Assembly: GCF_001039355.2 (NCBI RefSeq)
Contig: NW_019775654.1
Coordinates: 82,643 to 146,642, forward strand
Source of the DNA: Lingula anatina
Taxonomy: Eukaryota; Brachiopoda; Lingulata; Lingulida; Lingulidae
DNA: 64,000 nucleotides
Direction of reading: 5' to 3'
The notes beneath the pieces were generated by a model that saw only the letters and a program-made list of their open reading frames with translations, was not told the origin of the DNA and did not search any database. Positions 1 through 11,257 of this stretch are shown here, piece by piece. The first letter of the stretch is position 1. Every line of letters starts with the position of its first letter. The position numbers and the translations under genes are program-made.

Positions 1-1
1 C

Positions 2-541
2 GAAGAGGAGGCACAGAAGAAGAGGGATGAATACGAAAAGACCATGACAGCTTACAGGGTAAGAGGGCATAGATGTTATGTCAGGGAGAGAAAGATTGCT
101 CCTGCAACATTTAATATTATGATCAGAAACATAACAATTTTCCTTAAAAATAAACAGCAGAAGAACAGTCTTCCTCTTTCATAACACTTAACCCCTGCCC
201 CCCACCCCACAAGTGTGCACGCACATACACACACCTCCCTTATCAGGTGTGTTGGTAGGGGTTTTGAAAACTTCATCCATTTGAGTGATGTCATTTTGAT
301 AAAAGGTACTGAGAAAAGCAACAATAGAAATTTCGTAGATATTTTAGTATATCAAATCATTTGATTTTGGTATTACTTCTCTATTTTGTTATTCATGAAA
401 TGTTTTATTGATTTTCAGAAAAGTAAGATGGCTAACAGACAAGGAGAAGCAAATGGAGGGGCTGCAGCGAGTCCGCCCGAAGACGCAGAAGATGATTTTG
501 AAGAGGATGATGATGACGACGACGATGAAGACGACGAATAA
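2..541 (+). CDS. HMGB-type chromatin protein, last two coding exons (5' end outside window)
   Basis: Two exons are visible: 2-58, closed by GTAAGA, and 419-541, opened by a TTTTCAG acceptor. The junction is phase 0. The first reads EEEAQKKRDEYEKTMTAYR, which matches the end of helix 3 of an HMG box. The second has a short Gly/Ala-rich linker, then an almost pure Asp/Glu tail ending DDDDDDDEDDE before TAA at 539-541. A box followed by an acidic tail is the hallmark of HMGB1/2-type proteins, which bend DNA in the nucleus and can act as alarmins when released. SSRP1 and TOX families lack this terminal acidic run. The orthologue cannot be fixed because most of the box lies outside the window. Confidence 0.75.
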
Positions 542-1299
542 ATCAAATGACTTTTTTTATAGTAGAGTAGATGGAAAGATCTGAAACAACGTGCATTTAT
601 TTTGATCTGGTCATGAGCTACGACTTCTTTCTCCAGAATTAAAAAATGATAAGGTTTGTGAGGACGTGAATTGAAAATGGTAGTCATTAGAACCTATACA
701 CCATGGGAATGATGGTAAGTTTTCTAGAAGTGGAAAACTGGGAAAAGCTCACAGCATAACACGGTGAACCTGGACAGTTCAGCTACTTAATTGTGTTAGA
801 GAGAGTGAAGAAAAGCTGATTGACTCTGGAGCTTAACTAGTGACTTATGAAGTAGCCACCTTATCTAGTCTGCAGATTGAAAAATAAAATATCTTGGAAG
901 TGCAAACTGCAGTGGAATAGAGCTCTCCAGTCTGTAGTGTTATTATGTATCTGGATGTATCCACAGCAGGTGGTCATTCCAAGTAGATGCTGTAGTCAGA
1001 CTTATCCTTAACCAGGGTCATATGGTCTACTGTGTGGGCCACTACATATGGATAATGTAAAAGAAGATGCTGGAGAACACTGGTTGTAGTCCCAGGAGTC
1101 TGAATTCTGTAAAAAAAAAAAGTACATGTTTGTAGTGTGCATACTTATACATATATATTCATTTTTATTATTATTTGATTAGTCATGTGACCTCAATTTT
1201 CTAACCTACTTATTCAACTTTTTTTTTTTTTTGTCATCTGAACATTGAATCTGGATAATTTTTCCATAAATGGATGTTTTTTTTAAATTGCTGTTATTG

Positions 1300-1460
1300 C
1301 ATGTGGAACCCAGAAATCTTTTTGAACAAAATGTCATTCTCTTTCAAGAGACAGTATACAGGATTTTGGAGCAGAAGAAACTTCTACGTCAACAAAAACG
1401 TCGTGCTACCTTCTGCTCATCAAATACAGCAGGGTCAAACCTCAGAACCACCATATTAAT
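1300..1460. repeat. Diverged dispersed repeat, copy 1 (partner 5290-5440)
   Basis: By eye this segment aligns with 5290-5440 in the same orientation: AAAATGTCATTCTC versus AAAACGTCATTCTC, then ATTTTGGAGCA, a GTCCACAAAA/GTCAACAAAA block and CTCAGAACCACCATAT versus CTCCAGAACCACCATAT. It has no intact reading frame shared by both copies. Probably an old transposon fragment. Confidence 0.5.
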
Positions 1461-2548
1461 GTGTTTTTTGGACTATGTGAACTATTACTCGCATTCACAA
1501 AGCGATATTTGCTTTGCTTAAAAAATGCAATTTCAGAACGGTGCCAGTTTCATTGCTTTAAGCAAGTTTGGTGTATCTTTGGAATAAGTATAGATCTTTG
1601 AAAGGTAAAGTGGAAAGATTTGTAATAATGTCAATCCTGTATACTGCCTTTTAGATAAGCATGCATGATTTTCTGCAAGCAAGATTGAAAAAAATATTGC
1701 TGTTTAAAATCAACAGTGATTGTATTATTTTGCAAACTAAAACTGGCAAGAAAATTAAATGTCATGGTTATACAAATCATAAAACCAGACGAGTGAGAAT
1801 TTTTGTTGATTTTTGCTGGAATGTAATACTTGTAGAGGATGATATGGTTGCTTGTCCATGAACATACATATCTGCTCAGGGATACTTATGAAATATACTT
1901 TTGTCACTGTCCATTGCAGAGCACCCTTTCCAGATTTTTCCCCCCTTTAGAATTTACAAAATTGAATGTACACTTTAAATGTGGAGTGGTGTAATGCTTT
2001 AAAATTTAAGAATTGTCTGTGCAATCTGTACCAGTGCCAGCTTTAGGGAAAGAAATAGGACATCAATTGCTCTTTGTTGATTAGAAAAAAATATTGCTAA
2101 CTTTTTGTCTTGAATTGCTGACATATCTTCTCTTTCACTGAACAAAACCATTACAACTTTAAAAAATGGATGTTTTTTAATTTTTATTTTTAAAATAATG
2201 TGGTCACAATTATGTCATTATTTGTAGAGAATGTGCTATTGTGTACAGACAGTGTTTTTAAATTGAATTTTTTTTCAATGTTGAGGCCAGTTTTTGAGGC
2301 AACCCTCCACCTGATATGATGGATATAAGAACTGCTATTGTACTGTTGGTTAAAAAAATATTGACCAAGGTAATATATCATTCAGGATTTGTATGTACAC
2401 AAAAAAGAATGTTTACTCAAAATTTAGAAATCTCTTAAAAGCATACAAGATTTGTCAGCTTTAAATTGTCATGTTTTAGTTAAAATTGTAAACAAAATTC
2501 TGAATTGTCTTGTAGAAAGCTTCTGACTTGTATTTGAAGCGATAGAAA

Positions 2549-2554
2549 AATAAA
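2549..2554 (+). terminator. Polyadenylation signal AATAAA (HMGB-like gene, distal)
   Basis: Canonical hexamer about 2 kb after the stop codon; the most distal good signal before the intergenic region. The proximal alternative is at 883-888. Confidence 0.45.
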
Positions 2555-2560
2555 GGTTTT

Positions 2561-3960
2561 ATATCTCGTGTAACTTGAACTTCTTTGATCATTTCAGTTG
2601 TTTGAACTGAAAAGAAATTTATATGTAAATGTTAGGCAGTTTTTTTAATAACTTGTTTCTCAAGCTCCGCTGACCTCAAAATGGGGGGGGGGGTTTACAT
2701 AAGGTAAAACAATATTAAGTGTGATAACACTGTCCCATGGAATTTAATCATTTTATCTCAAAAATATTTTGGTCTGTTGGGAAGATGGAGTAAAAATTGT
2801 ACACACCAAAAGTTTTTCAATTGTTTTCGTTTTATGGATAAACTAACACAAAATTGAAAGAAGCATTTTCTAATTGAATATCACTCTGCAGCACTCCTTT
2901 TTGGCCGGGAAAAGGTGACACCGTGCATCAACATGTGATCAATGTTTTATGTCATTGTGGCAAAAATGATCAACTTTTACAAAAAAGAAAAAATATGCCC
3001 TCCCGTTTGAAATTGATGATCATTTTTAACTCTGGATTTTTATTCTTGAACCTCTGTACACACCCAAACCCAATATAGAGGTGCATTTCACATGCTGAAG
3101 TGCCAAAAAATGAATGAATTCAAAATTGTATTCAATATTTCAAAACATGTATGTGTATAGAACAAAAATCCACGACTGTCTCAACTGAAATTCAATTTTT
3201 AATTTTTACCATGTCTTTAACATTACGCAAAGAGCCCTATATGGTAACGTATGTTCCAAAAACGTACGGTAACTTAACGTATGTTCCTTGCCATTTAATT
3301 TTAATTTTTATGCCGCGTTCCGATATATTTTTAGTGGTTCAGTCATGCTAAATAAGACATGACGTAAGGCCGTTTTTATAAATCGTTTAAACTGTATCTC
3401 AAGGGGCTTTGCGTATGTTCCCTAGAAAAATGGTCAAAATGTTTCATTTTGTTCAAGTACTTGTGTGCAAGAGATAGAATGTTTTCTTTTGCTGACCGAA
3501 CAAATATATATATTGTGGTTCCATGACATTTCTGATATAATCTTTGGATCATGAAGGGAAAATCTTTTTTATTTAATCATTTTTTAAATATCTTGTTACA
3601 AGCAAACTAAAGTCGCTCAAAAACAATTAAATGCTCTATACAGAAGATTATTATAATTTTTAGCAACGTTATACTTCTAGGAGATAAATCAATGAACAAT
3701 GCCAGTGATGACTGAACTTTCAAAGTGAGTAGAACGTTTCACAGTTGGACGTTTTGTATTTGTGACAGTAACGTACGTATGTTCCTTTTTGGGGTTAAAC
3801 GATGAATTATTTTTAATAATTCATGGTTCCAGGAGAGTGGAACTTTTATACAAGCTTCTTCATGTGGGACGTACCCTAAAATAATCAAACACAGTTAGCA
3901 ATCTGTGCAGTAAATATTTTAACAACATGCTTGTGACATCAATTGCACTTCTATATTGGA
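2561..3960. other. Intergenic, no gene seen
   Basis: AT-rich, with a short poly-G run near 2683-2692. Small open frames here have no recognisable domain or splice context. A short segment further right (4369-4440) is repeated at 15848-15920 and marks another dispersed repeat. Confidence 0.4.
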
Positions 3961-4155
3961 TTTGAGTGTACATGTACAGTGCACGTTTTCCTCTTTCTCC
4001 CCATGTGTCAGTGGGGGATTCGTGGTATCCAATCAGCCCGCCTGAGATGTTGTCACGTGATCGAAATTCCCCGAATCCTAAAATAACACGTTTTGCCGTT
4101 GCCGGTGCCATGTTTGTTCTTTGCAGGGGGAATTGCTGCAAACAAAGTTGAAATG
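3960..4155 (+). promoter_or_regulatory. Candidate promoter / first exon of the CARD-SAMD9-like gene
   Basis: A less AT-rich block than its surroundings, containing TCACGTGA, ends in a good donor, AAATG|GTATGT, with the exon end at 4155. The first coding exon has an acceptor, GTCTTCAG|ATTAATT, at 5638/5639 upstream of its ATG, so an upstream exon must exist. If 4155 joins 5639, the ATG at 4153-4155 reads in frame into the protein and adds seven residues (MINLGIS). This is inference from splice consensus only. Confidence 0.3.
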
Positions 4156-5289
4156 GTATGTAATTTGTTCATAGTGTGTGTGAAGAACTGTAGATCAAAC
4201 AACAACTGTAAAGTTGGCACGGCGATAATGTTCACTATATAGAACCTTCGGACCAATGAACCCTTGTTTAAAAAATCGATAAAAATGTTACCACTTTTCG
4301 GACCAATGAACCTTCGGACTATCGAGACGCCCCCGTCAAAAAGGAAGTCATTTTTGGCTGTGCTTAAAAGTTATTGAAATGTAGAACGGACTTGAAAACC
4401 ATTAACTTTTCTTTATTACTTTTATTGAAATTCAAAGACTTTGTTTTTATTAGACTATGCTAACGTTTTGATATAATGGAAAATCTTTAGATCTAAGTGG
4501 TGGACTGTGATCTAAACGAAACCAGAAATAGTTTTAAATGATAATAAATGTTTAGGCCTATGTCTGGAATTTTCAGGGCAACTCTTACTCACAAATCAAG
4601 TCATGTGATTCAGTACATTTCAGAAGGAAATATCGACGTTGGGTGTTTTTATTTAAGTTTTTTTTTTATATCCTTTTTAAATGTAATGAATACATGTACA
4701 GTGCATGTACATTATATACCAATATTTATAGCAAGGATGTACCAGTGATCCAGTGTACGTACAAAATATGACGTTTCCGTACATATTTTTATCAAATATT
4801 TGATATTCAATATTTGATATTGTTTCAGAGATGCTGTCCAAGGGAAAAACAGTTATATATAAAGTACTGTCTCAGTATGTTGATTGGTCAGAAGGTTAGA
4901 TAATGTGAGAAGGCTGCAAAATTGTTCTCCTTCAACTGTTGAAGAAGAATCGCATGGCCAGTTGATGTGCAACTCTACACATTTGCAAGGAAAAAGGTTT
5001 GCCCCTTCATTAGTACAGTTTGTAATATGGGAAAGAAAAGTGGAAAAAAAGGATTGAAAAGCATAGGATCAAAACATCTTGCCTCAATATGAGAACCAAG
5101 TCAACCAGGCAGTCCCTGGCATTTTCAGCCTCTTAATTCTACTGAACATCGATTTAGCTTATAAATAGACCAAAAACCATGGTTTTCTTATGATATGTTA
5201 ATATATTTATTATCACAGAAGATTCCAATTATAATAACCAAGAAGTATTTTGGTAGAGCCCATTTTACAAATTTCATAACAAAATTCCT

Positions 5290-5440
5290 TATATGTTTTT
5301 TAACAAAACGTCATTCTCTCTTAAGTAAAAAGGATTTTGGAGCAAGAGAAAATTCCACGTGTCCACAAAAATGTCCTGAAACTTTTTGTCCATCACTTAC
5401 AGCAAGGTTAAACTCCAGAACCACCATATCAAACGGCGTA
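5290..5440. repeat. Diverged dispersed repeat, copy 2 (partner 1300-1460)
   Basis: Same orientation and block order as copy 1, clearly diverged. It lies just upstream of the first coding exon of the CARD-SAMD9-like gene. Confidence 0.5.
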
Positions 5441-5656
5441 CACAAACTCAGACATTTGAATCCTGTCCAGGCACATGTTAATTATTTGTAAATTGATTTT
5501 GCCCATGTTTCAATTATGAACCTATTTTTATATCAGTGTTATCTCATTTCAAAGCTATTGGCTCAATTATTATACTTAACAGGCACTGGAAAACATCTTT
5601 TTTGTATTGGATAACATGAAAGACTTTTTTGTCTTCAGATTAATTTGGGCATAAGT

Positions 5657-5752
5657 ATGGCAGATCAGCAAATTCCCCATAAAGCTAATGCCCAGAGGAA
5701 AACTGGACTAGGAGGTGGAGCCAAAGGTGGCAAAAAAAGGAAAGGTAATCAC

Positions 5753-5791
<39 letters not shown>

Positions 5792-6862
5792 TACGTGGGC
5801 ATATTCCATTTAAATTTCAGCATGCCTTACAAATTGTGAATTATCTAAAACACTATCAAACATGTCAATGACAATATGAAAAACGCACACAAAAAAATTG
5901 AATAAAGTAACATACCAACATTTAGCAGATTTTATTTATAATAATAATATAGCTATTACTTTCTGGATCATGGAATTTATTTATTTATTCACTGAAGCAT
6001 CCCTTGCTCAGGTCAGAAGTTTGTAACTTGCTTGGGGTTTCATAAGTTGATGCAAGTTCACATAAATATATGGCAGTGCTATGTTCTAAAAAGGGAGTTG
6101 AAAGTTCATGAATCCATGCTCTTATAAGTAGCCAGTGAAGTTGTTCGAGAATGGGGATAGTGGCTGTTGTCAGGTGTGCATGTAGAAATCCATTATTCAT
6201 AGTTTGAATAATTTTAATATACCAGTATTACTTGATATAACTTGTTACAATATTTCTTTATTTGACAGGTTCTAGGAACAGATTGCCTTCCCTCTCTGAC
6301 AATGATTCTTCAGCATCATCAAGTTCAACAGCTACAATAGTAGCATGTAGCAAACAATCTGAAAGGCAACCCAAGCCAAGAGCTAGGAGTGGTAAGATTA
6401 TATTGAGATATTTTCAGATTATATATGTGCACATTCTGAAGTCACTGTATTAAAGCCAAAAAAAAATTAATTTATAGAGACATATATAAGGTCTTAAGCA
6501 GTTGCCAGTAACTTAATTATTGAAAGTTATTATTAAATATATATTCAGATTTTTCCTCTCTCTCCCAGGAATGAGAGTTGAGCTGGAACGCCTGCTTCAA
6601 AAGTATAGCAAAAATATCATTAGGAATGCAAACAATGAACAGTTATGCAAAGCCCTTTTAGAAAAAGGTGTAATTGACGAGAAAGATGTGAAAGAAGTAG
6701 AATACAGCCCAGAAGCTACGTGCATGGAAAAGAATGAAGTTTTGCTCACTTTACTCACACAGAAAAATGATCAAGCATTTAATGCTCTTTGTGAGGCATT
6801 ACGACAGAGTGGGCTTGCTGATACTGGACAACAAATGGAAGAAGAGAGTGCTTCCATTCCAA
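5657..6862 (+). CDS. CARD-RHIM-SAMD9-like gene, exons 1-3: basic leader, Ser-rich linker and CARD
   Basis: Exons are 5657-5744, 6269-6391 and 6569-6862, with donors GTAATC, GTAAGA and GTAAGT and acceptors TTTGACAG and TCTCCCAG. All junctions are phase 1 and the frame stays open. Residues 1-30 form a Lys/Gly-rich basic leader from MADQQIPHK. Residues 31-70 are Ser-rich. Residues 72-152 are a CARD-type death fold: amphipathic helices beginning MRVELERLLQKYSKNI, a central LCKALLEKGVIDEKDV and a closing QAFNALCEALRQSGLA. CARDs recruit partners by CARD-CARD contact in apoptosis and innate immunity. The exons join in phase with 15228, 16195 and 26702 to give 1823 codons. Start: ATG 5657 is the first in-frame ATG in this exon; an upstream start at 4153 is possible. 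Confidence 0.75.
5753..5790 (+). repeat. (TAA)n microsatellite
   Basis: About 12 TAA units directly after the donor of exon 1, inside intron 1 of the CARD-SAMD9-like gene. Confidence 0.9.
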
Positions 6863-7597
6863 GTAAGTTCTGCATGCTTTGTAAATAAGGAAAAATATGG
6901 ATCACTGAATATGAGAAATTTTATGATTTGGTGTATTTTGGAGTGTCATAAGTGACTATTTTCTGCAAATGTGGAATTGCATACAGGATTACAATGCCAT
7001 TCTTTCTTATGAAAGCCTGAACAAAAAGAGCAAAAAAAAAAAAAAAAACAAGTTAAAAGAATTATTCTCTAAAATAATAAGATGTTGGAACTGTTAGAAA
7101 GTGAACTGCAGTAGGTGAAAAGGTTAAAAAGTTGTGCCTACTCATATACTAAAGATACGGTAATGTGCCATGAATTTCGAACAGTAAAAAATAATTAAAT
7201 TTGGGAAAAGATCGTTCTGGCCGAAATTCATGAAAAGGAGGTGCTCAGAACTCCTGAAAGTTCGAATTTCATGGAATTCTGTCAATTTTGACCGGAAGTT
7301 GTCTGTTCGTCGCTAGGCCTTCTGTTATCTTCTCCCGACGATCTANTGCAGTTTTCCTCCCAGGAAATTATCCCACCTTTTATTACATGAAAAAACTAAT
7401 AGCTCAGTTGCCCTACTCAGATCTCTTCAAGGCCCATTTCACATCTTTTTAAATCTCATTGAGGATATTGTTATCACAAATCATGCCTTCTTTGCCAGCC
7501 TGTATCATGAGGTTGTCAGGGGGATTCTTGCCAGAAAAACCTAAGCCCTTTCATATCAGTCTTGTCATTGTTGCTGCATACCTTGTATGGTATCGTA

Positions 7598-7943
7598 TTT
7601 AAAGGGGTAATAACTCTTCGTATGAGATCTATATTTCACAATAAAAACCTTGTGAATAACTCATAGAAATATAATATATTCTGTTTTACCACAAAAACAG
7701 CAGTTATAGCTATTATTCTGATATCTGAGCTTGTCTTTAGACCACGTGACCTCCATTGATGGCTATACTGTTTAACAAAACAGAACCAACAAAAAACAAA
7801 AAACCAAACTTTTTAGAAAAAAACCAGGGACCAACTTTGAATGTAAAAATGGATTCATTAACCAATGGAAAGTATGGCAAAATTGTTGTTTACTCCAGGA
7901 AAATTCATTTTTGGCCGAAACGAAGAGTTATTATTGCTTTAAT
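7598..7943. mobile_element. MITE family A, copy 1 (~346 bp)
   Basis: Both ends carry inverted sequence: left TTTAAAGGGGTAATAACTC, right a near-reverse complement ending GAGTTATTATTGCTTTAA. The interior matches the copy at 43803-44151 in the same orientation (ATCTATATTTCACAA, GATATCTGAGCTTGTCTTTAGA, CACGTGAC). No transposase is encoded. A TTTAAA-like palindrome sits at the outer ends, so the target site may be TTAA-like. Confidence 0.65.
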
Positions 7944-8630
7944 CATCTATTCTTCACAAATTTCACCTATCCAAAGATCTGGAAGTTCTTTACAACGGCA
8001 AAGCATCCTGTACGCTCATACACAGTGATTGTACAGATGAAAATTTCATTGTAATAAAAACAATTTTTATACATAGTTTGAATGCTTATGCTCAGGGACA
8101 ACTAAGAGGGTATAATATAAAATAATCCTATGCAGTTACATTTATTGCCCCCCAAATGCTTAACCATTACATGTAGCTACCATCATCTTAAACATTAGAA
8201 TTGCAGTCCTAGCACCTGGCAGAGAAACAAGAATTTACCCGAAAATCAGCAAACCTATCATGTATCTTATTGACCAGACCAAGCGTTCTTCCATACCAAA
8301 AGGAAAGAAAAGATATTAAAAAGCTAAATGAGGTCTGGATTGAGCACATGCAAGATGGCTCCTCCTTATTCCAATATTTTGTCACTGAGTGGAGATCTAA
8401 TGATGGCGTGCCATATGAAATATTGAAAACAAGACGACTTTCAGTCTTTTGGTTTTCCACATAAGTAGGTCCTGTTTATTTCCAGTACGACAAGATTGTG
8501 TCTAGAAATCTAGAAATTTTGTGCTTTATAATTGAGACCAAAATTTTGTGCAGTCAGCAGAATGTATCTCTCCAGGGACATGAAGCACACAAAATACTGT
8601 TGTCATTTTTTTAAATAGAAGCAAGGACAA

Positions 8631-8873
8631 ATGATCATGAGCTGTTGCGCAATCATCTTTCAAAAAAGCAGTACTAGCAAAGATTCTACCACTTACCTAT
8701 CACCAGATACACAGAATGAAATTATTGAAATTGCCAGCAATGTTATTAAGGATGACATAGTGAAGGACTGTAACAAAGCTCCCTGTTTTGGTTTCATCAC
8801 AGATGAAGCAACCATGACGTCGGCCCAGCAGATACTGGAAGAATTTATAGGCTTTGAACAACGGGGGAGGTTT
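8631..8873 (+). pseudogene. hAT-like (DUF4371-type) transposase fragment
   Basis: The frame contains TYLSPDTQNEIIEIASNVI followed by a CFGFITDEAT segment, typical of the start of the DUF4371 domain in hAT-derived transposases. Only about 75 residues are recognisable; no intact upstream or downstream frame remains. It sits inside intron 3 of the CARD-SAMD9-like gene. Not a functional gene as seen. Confidence 0.5.
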
Positions 8874-9241
8874 TAGTACAATCGTTTTTAGCAGAAGTGC
8901 AGGGAGTGGTAACATGCATCATGTCACAAATAAATACTTCGTTCTGAAAGCACGTGAAATTTGTCTCTTGAGGAGCAGAGTTTGACATGCCATTGAAAAA
9001 ATATTTTAGAAGGCCCTGAATCAACCAACTCTCCACAATTAACTTTCAGCAAAGCATTGCCATTGTTCAGAAAGATATCGCAGAGGATACGGTGGGAGGA
9101 GAGGAGGGGGGGGAACAAATCTGCCTCCACGGGCTCCTGTTCCATGTAGTAACATGCTGGTAGTGTCACTGATGGCACCTCTCTCTCACCTCTTCTATCC
9201 CCCGGTGGGACTGGCTCCATTATGATACTTTTCAAAAGAAA

Positions 9242-9435
9242 ATGTTTTACAAGCAGTGCAAAGAAGCAGCCCTAAAGAATTCCTTTACTGATGGGAGTGC
9301 AACTTATAAAACTTCCAGCTTGAAATGGCATGAGGAGACTGCAGATCACCAGGGAGCTAGTCGCTGCCTGGCGCTGAGTGCTGACATGTCTTCATCATTG
9401 AAGAAAGCTCATAGTGCTTGGATGTCTCTGAATAA
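9242..9435 (+). pseudogene. hAT-like zinc-finger (TTF-type) fragment, interrupted by an insertion
   Basis: The frame reads LKNSFTDGSATYKTSSLKWH then HQGASRCLALS, resembling the TTF/BED-like N-terminal region of hAT-derived proteins. After MSLNN the frame is broken exactly at the 9436-11257 insertion. The interrupted sequence resumes at 11258 as a duplicated TGAATAA followed by CCGACTTAGACTG, which restores a short colinear continuation. It lies downstream of the DUF4371 piece, the reverse of the normal order, so this is transposon debris, not one gene. Confidence 0.45.
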
Positions 9436-11257
9436 CAGCGTTTGACACTTGCACTCGCCAGCTCGCCAATGCGAGTTAAAATTAAATCTGGCGAGTGAAA
9501 ATGATGGTGCAAGTCGCCATTTTGGCGATTAATGTCAACTTACTGTATCAAGTTTATCGGCAAAATTTAGACTCAATTTAAGTCCGACTAGTATGCCAAA
9601 AATTACAGGGAAGTTCGTGGGATTACCCTTACTGCTAACCTCGTTTTCACTCTCATAATCGTGATTGCTTGAAAGTGGGGAATTCCGTAATGACGTATTC
9701 ACAGTCTCGCTGTCATTTTTGAAAGCATCTAGCCTTCGTTTGCGCGCCGGATTTTGACGAAGTATAGGAAATGCTGTCTGTTTCGTTTCACTTGCGTCTT
9801 GCGATTTTGCGCAGTTGACGCTTCCGGGAGAAAACGTGATGCACGTGGATCATCAAGCTGCATGGAAAAGTTTTTTAAAATTTCAAAACGCCAAGTAGAA
9901 GAGACTGAGAGTAAGAGCGTCGCAGAATTGGCTTCAACTTCAAGTGGTAAGTAAACAAAATCAAAGCAGAAACGAACTAATAGTCTGAGCTCTTTGACCC
10001 AACGCATGTTTTTGACGTTTTCTGATTTTTTTTCCTGAGCGGAACAAAAAAAGAAAAAAGGGGGGGAGCGGGTTAAATGCGTGCGACGTGCAACGTGTGT
10101 AGGGTAAGAGAAATTGAATTACATAGCGCACGCTATTACAGTACAGTGCAATACTATACAAATAATACAAAATAATGAATTTTATTTCAACTCGGATACA
10201 ATTGAATCTTTTAACAATCTCGTTAGGTTTTCAGCAGTTCACCGACTGCATCTCCGTCAGTGCGACTTACGGAGTTCACCCTGAATATCACAAGTTCTCT
10301 AATAATGATAGTGCTTAATTTAACCTCATTTTAATATTTATTTTGAAACGAGTATTTCTTTATATATATTTATTAAGACCCCATATCTGAACGGTCTACT
10401 TGTTTGTCCCAATTGTTGATTTTAACGTTGTTAAATGTTTAGCTCTTTTTCACATGTACCAGTAATTGATTATGTCTGACTCAGTGATTGTGTTGGCAGT
10501 CTTTAATAAACTTGACACTTAAAAATTGCAGGTACCAAACCAAAAACACCAAGAATTGAAAAAAGGGATGCAGTGACAGTGATGAGGGGTTTGATGACAG
10601 TTATAGTGATTCAGATGAAGACAATGAAATGACTGAGAAGGATGTGGAGCAGTTTTTAAGACAAAATTGATCTTTATACTGACTTTTATCTCTTCATCGG
10701 TATCAGGACAATTTCACCCCGGCCGATTCCCCCCAAAGAATATATATTTATGTACAAATATATAGTAAAGAGCATGAAGCTTAAATCCTTGCATCTATTG
10801 TATGAATATTTCTTGGTGTGATGATGCAACTTAAAGATACAAAATATAAATTTCATTAAACAAATTATGTTCACGGAGTACAAGTTCAGAAAATTTTAGA
10901 AATATAAGTACAGAAAATTTTATTAAAAATCTAATCAAAGTATCTCTAGGTAAAGTGGGGTAAATAAATATGCATATAGTTTATGTTTAATTTAGATTAG
11001 AATGTGCAAAATCTGTAGACTAAAGAATAAACACAGTTCTAGGTTTAAAAAAGGTTTTAAATTTTTTTTCTTTATTTGCTTATGATAACATCTCCATCAT
11101 GAGTCATTACCACATGGCCTGCACTTTGAATATTTGGCCAGTAACTTCGTAATAAAGCTGGCCAAAGTATGGCTTGTGCATTTTCGGTTTGGCCAGTAAC
11201 TTTCACAGCACACTGGCCAAATTGGCCTGTACTATTTCAAACGAAGGTCAAACACTG
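9436..11257. mobile_element. Non-autonomous hAT-like element with terminal inverted repeats and 7-bp target duplication
   Basis: The left end is CAGCGTTTGAC (9436) and the right end is GTCAAACACTG (to 11257), an imperfect inverted pair with the CAG start common in hAT elements. TGAATAA flanks both sides (9429-9435 and 11258-11264). Subterminal regions carry repeated motifs: CTCGCCA/TGGCGAGT on the left and TGGCCAGT/TGGCCAAA on the right. The interior holds an exon-like frame ending GGAAAAGTTTTTTAAAATTT...TCAAGTG|GTAAGT (to 9945) and, after an AG at 10531, a Ser/Asp-rich frame with an apparent frameshift ending MTEKDVEQFLRQN. No transposase is present. Confidence 0.6.

Larger units (their letters stand above)
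542..2560 (+). other. 3'UTR of the HMGB-like gene
   Basis: No coding signal follows the TAA. AT-rich sequence runs to a canonical AATAAA at 2549-2554. An earlier AATAAA at 883-888 could give a short alternative 3' end. Part of it (about 1300-1460) resembles sequence at 5290-5440, so a dispersed repeat is embedded here. Confidence 0.5.

Noticed and set aside
415-687. Minus-strand open frame with a poly-Ser run
   Set aside because: Antisense of the acidic GAT/GAC/GAA codons of the HMGB tail.
3980-4000. Interferon-response-like GTTTTCCTCTTTCTCC near the presumed SAMD9-like promoter
   Set aside because: The two TTTC half-sites are three bases apart where IRF sites need two, and such pyrimidine runs are common by chance.
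8209-8464. Open frame MTRPSVLPYQKERKDIKKLN on the plus strand as a gene
   Set aside because: No domain recognised, no splice partners; adjacent to transposon debris and most likely part of it.
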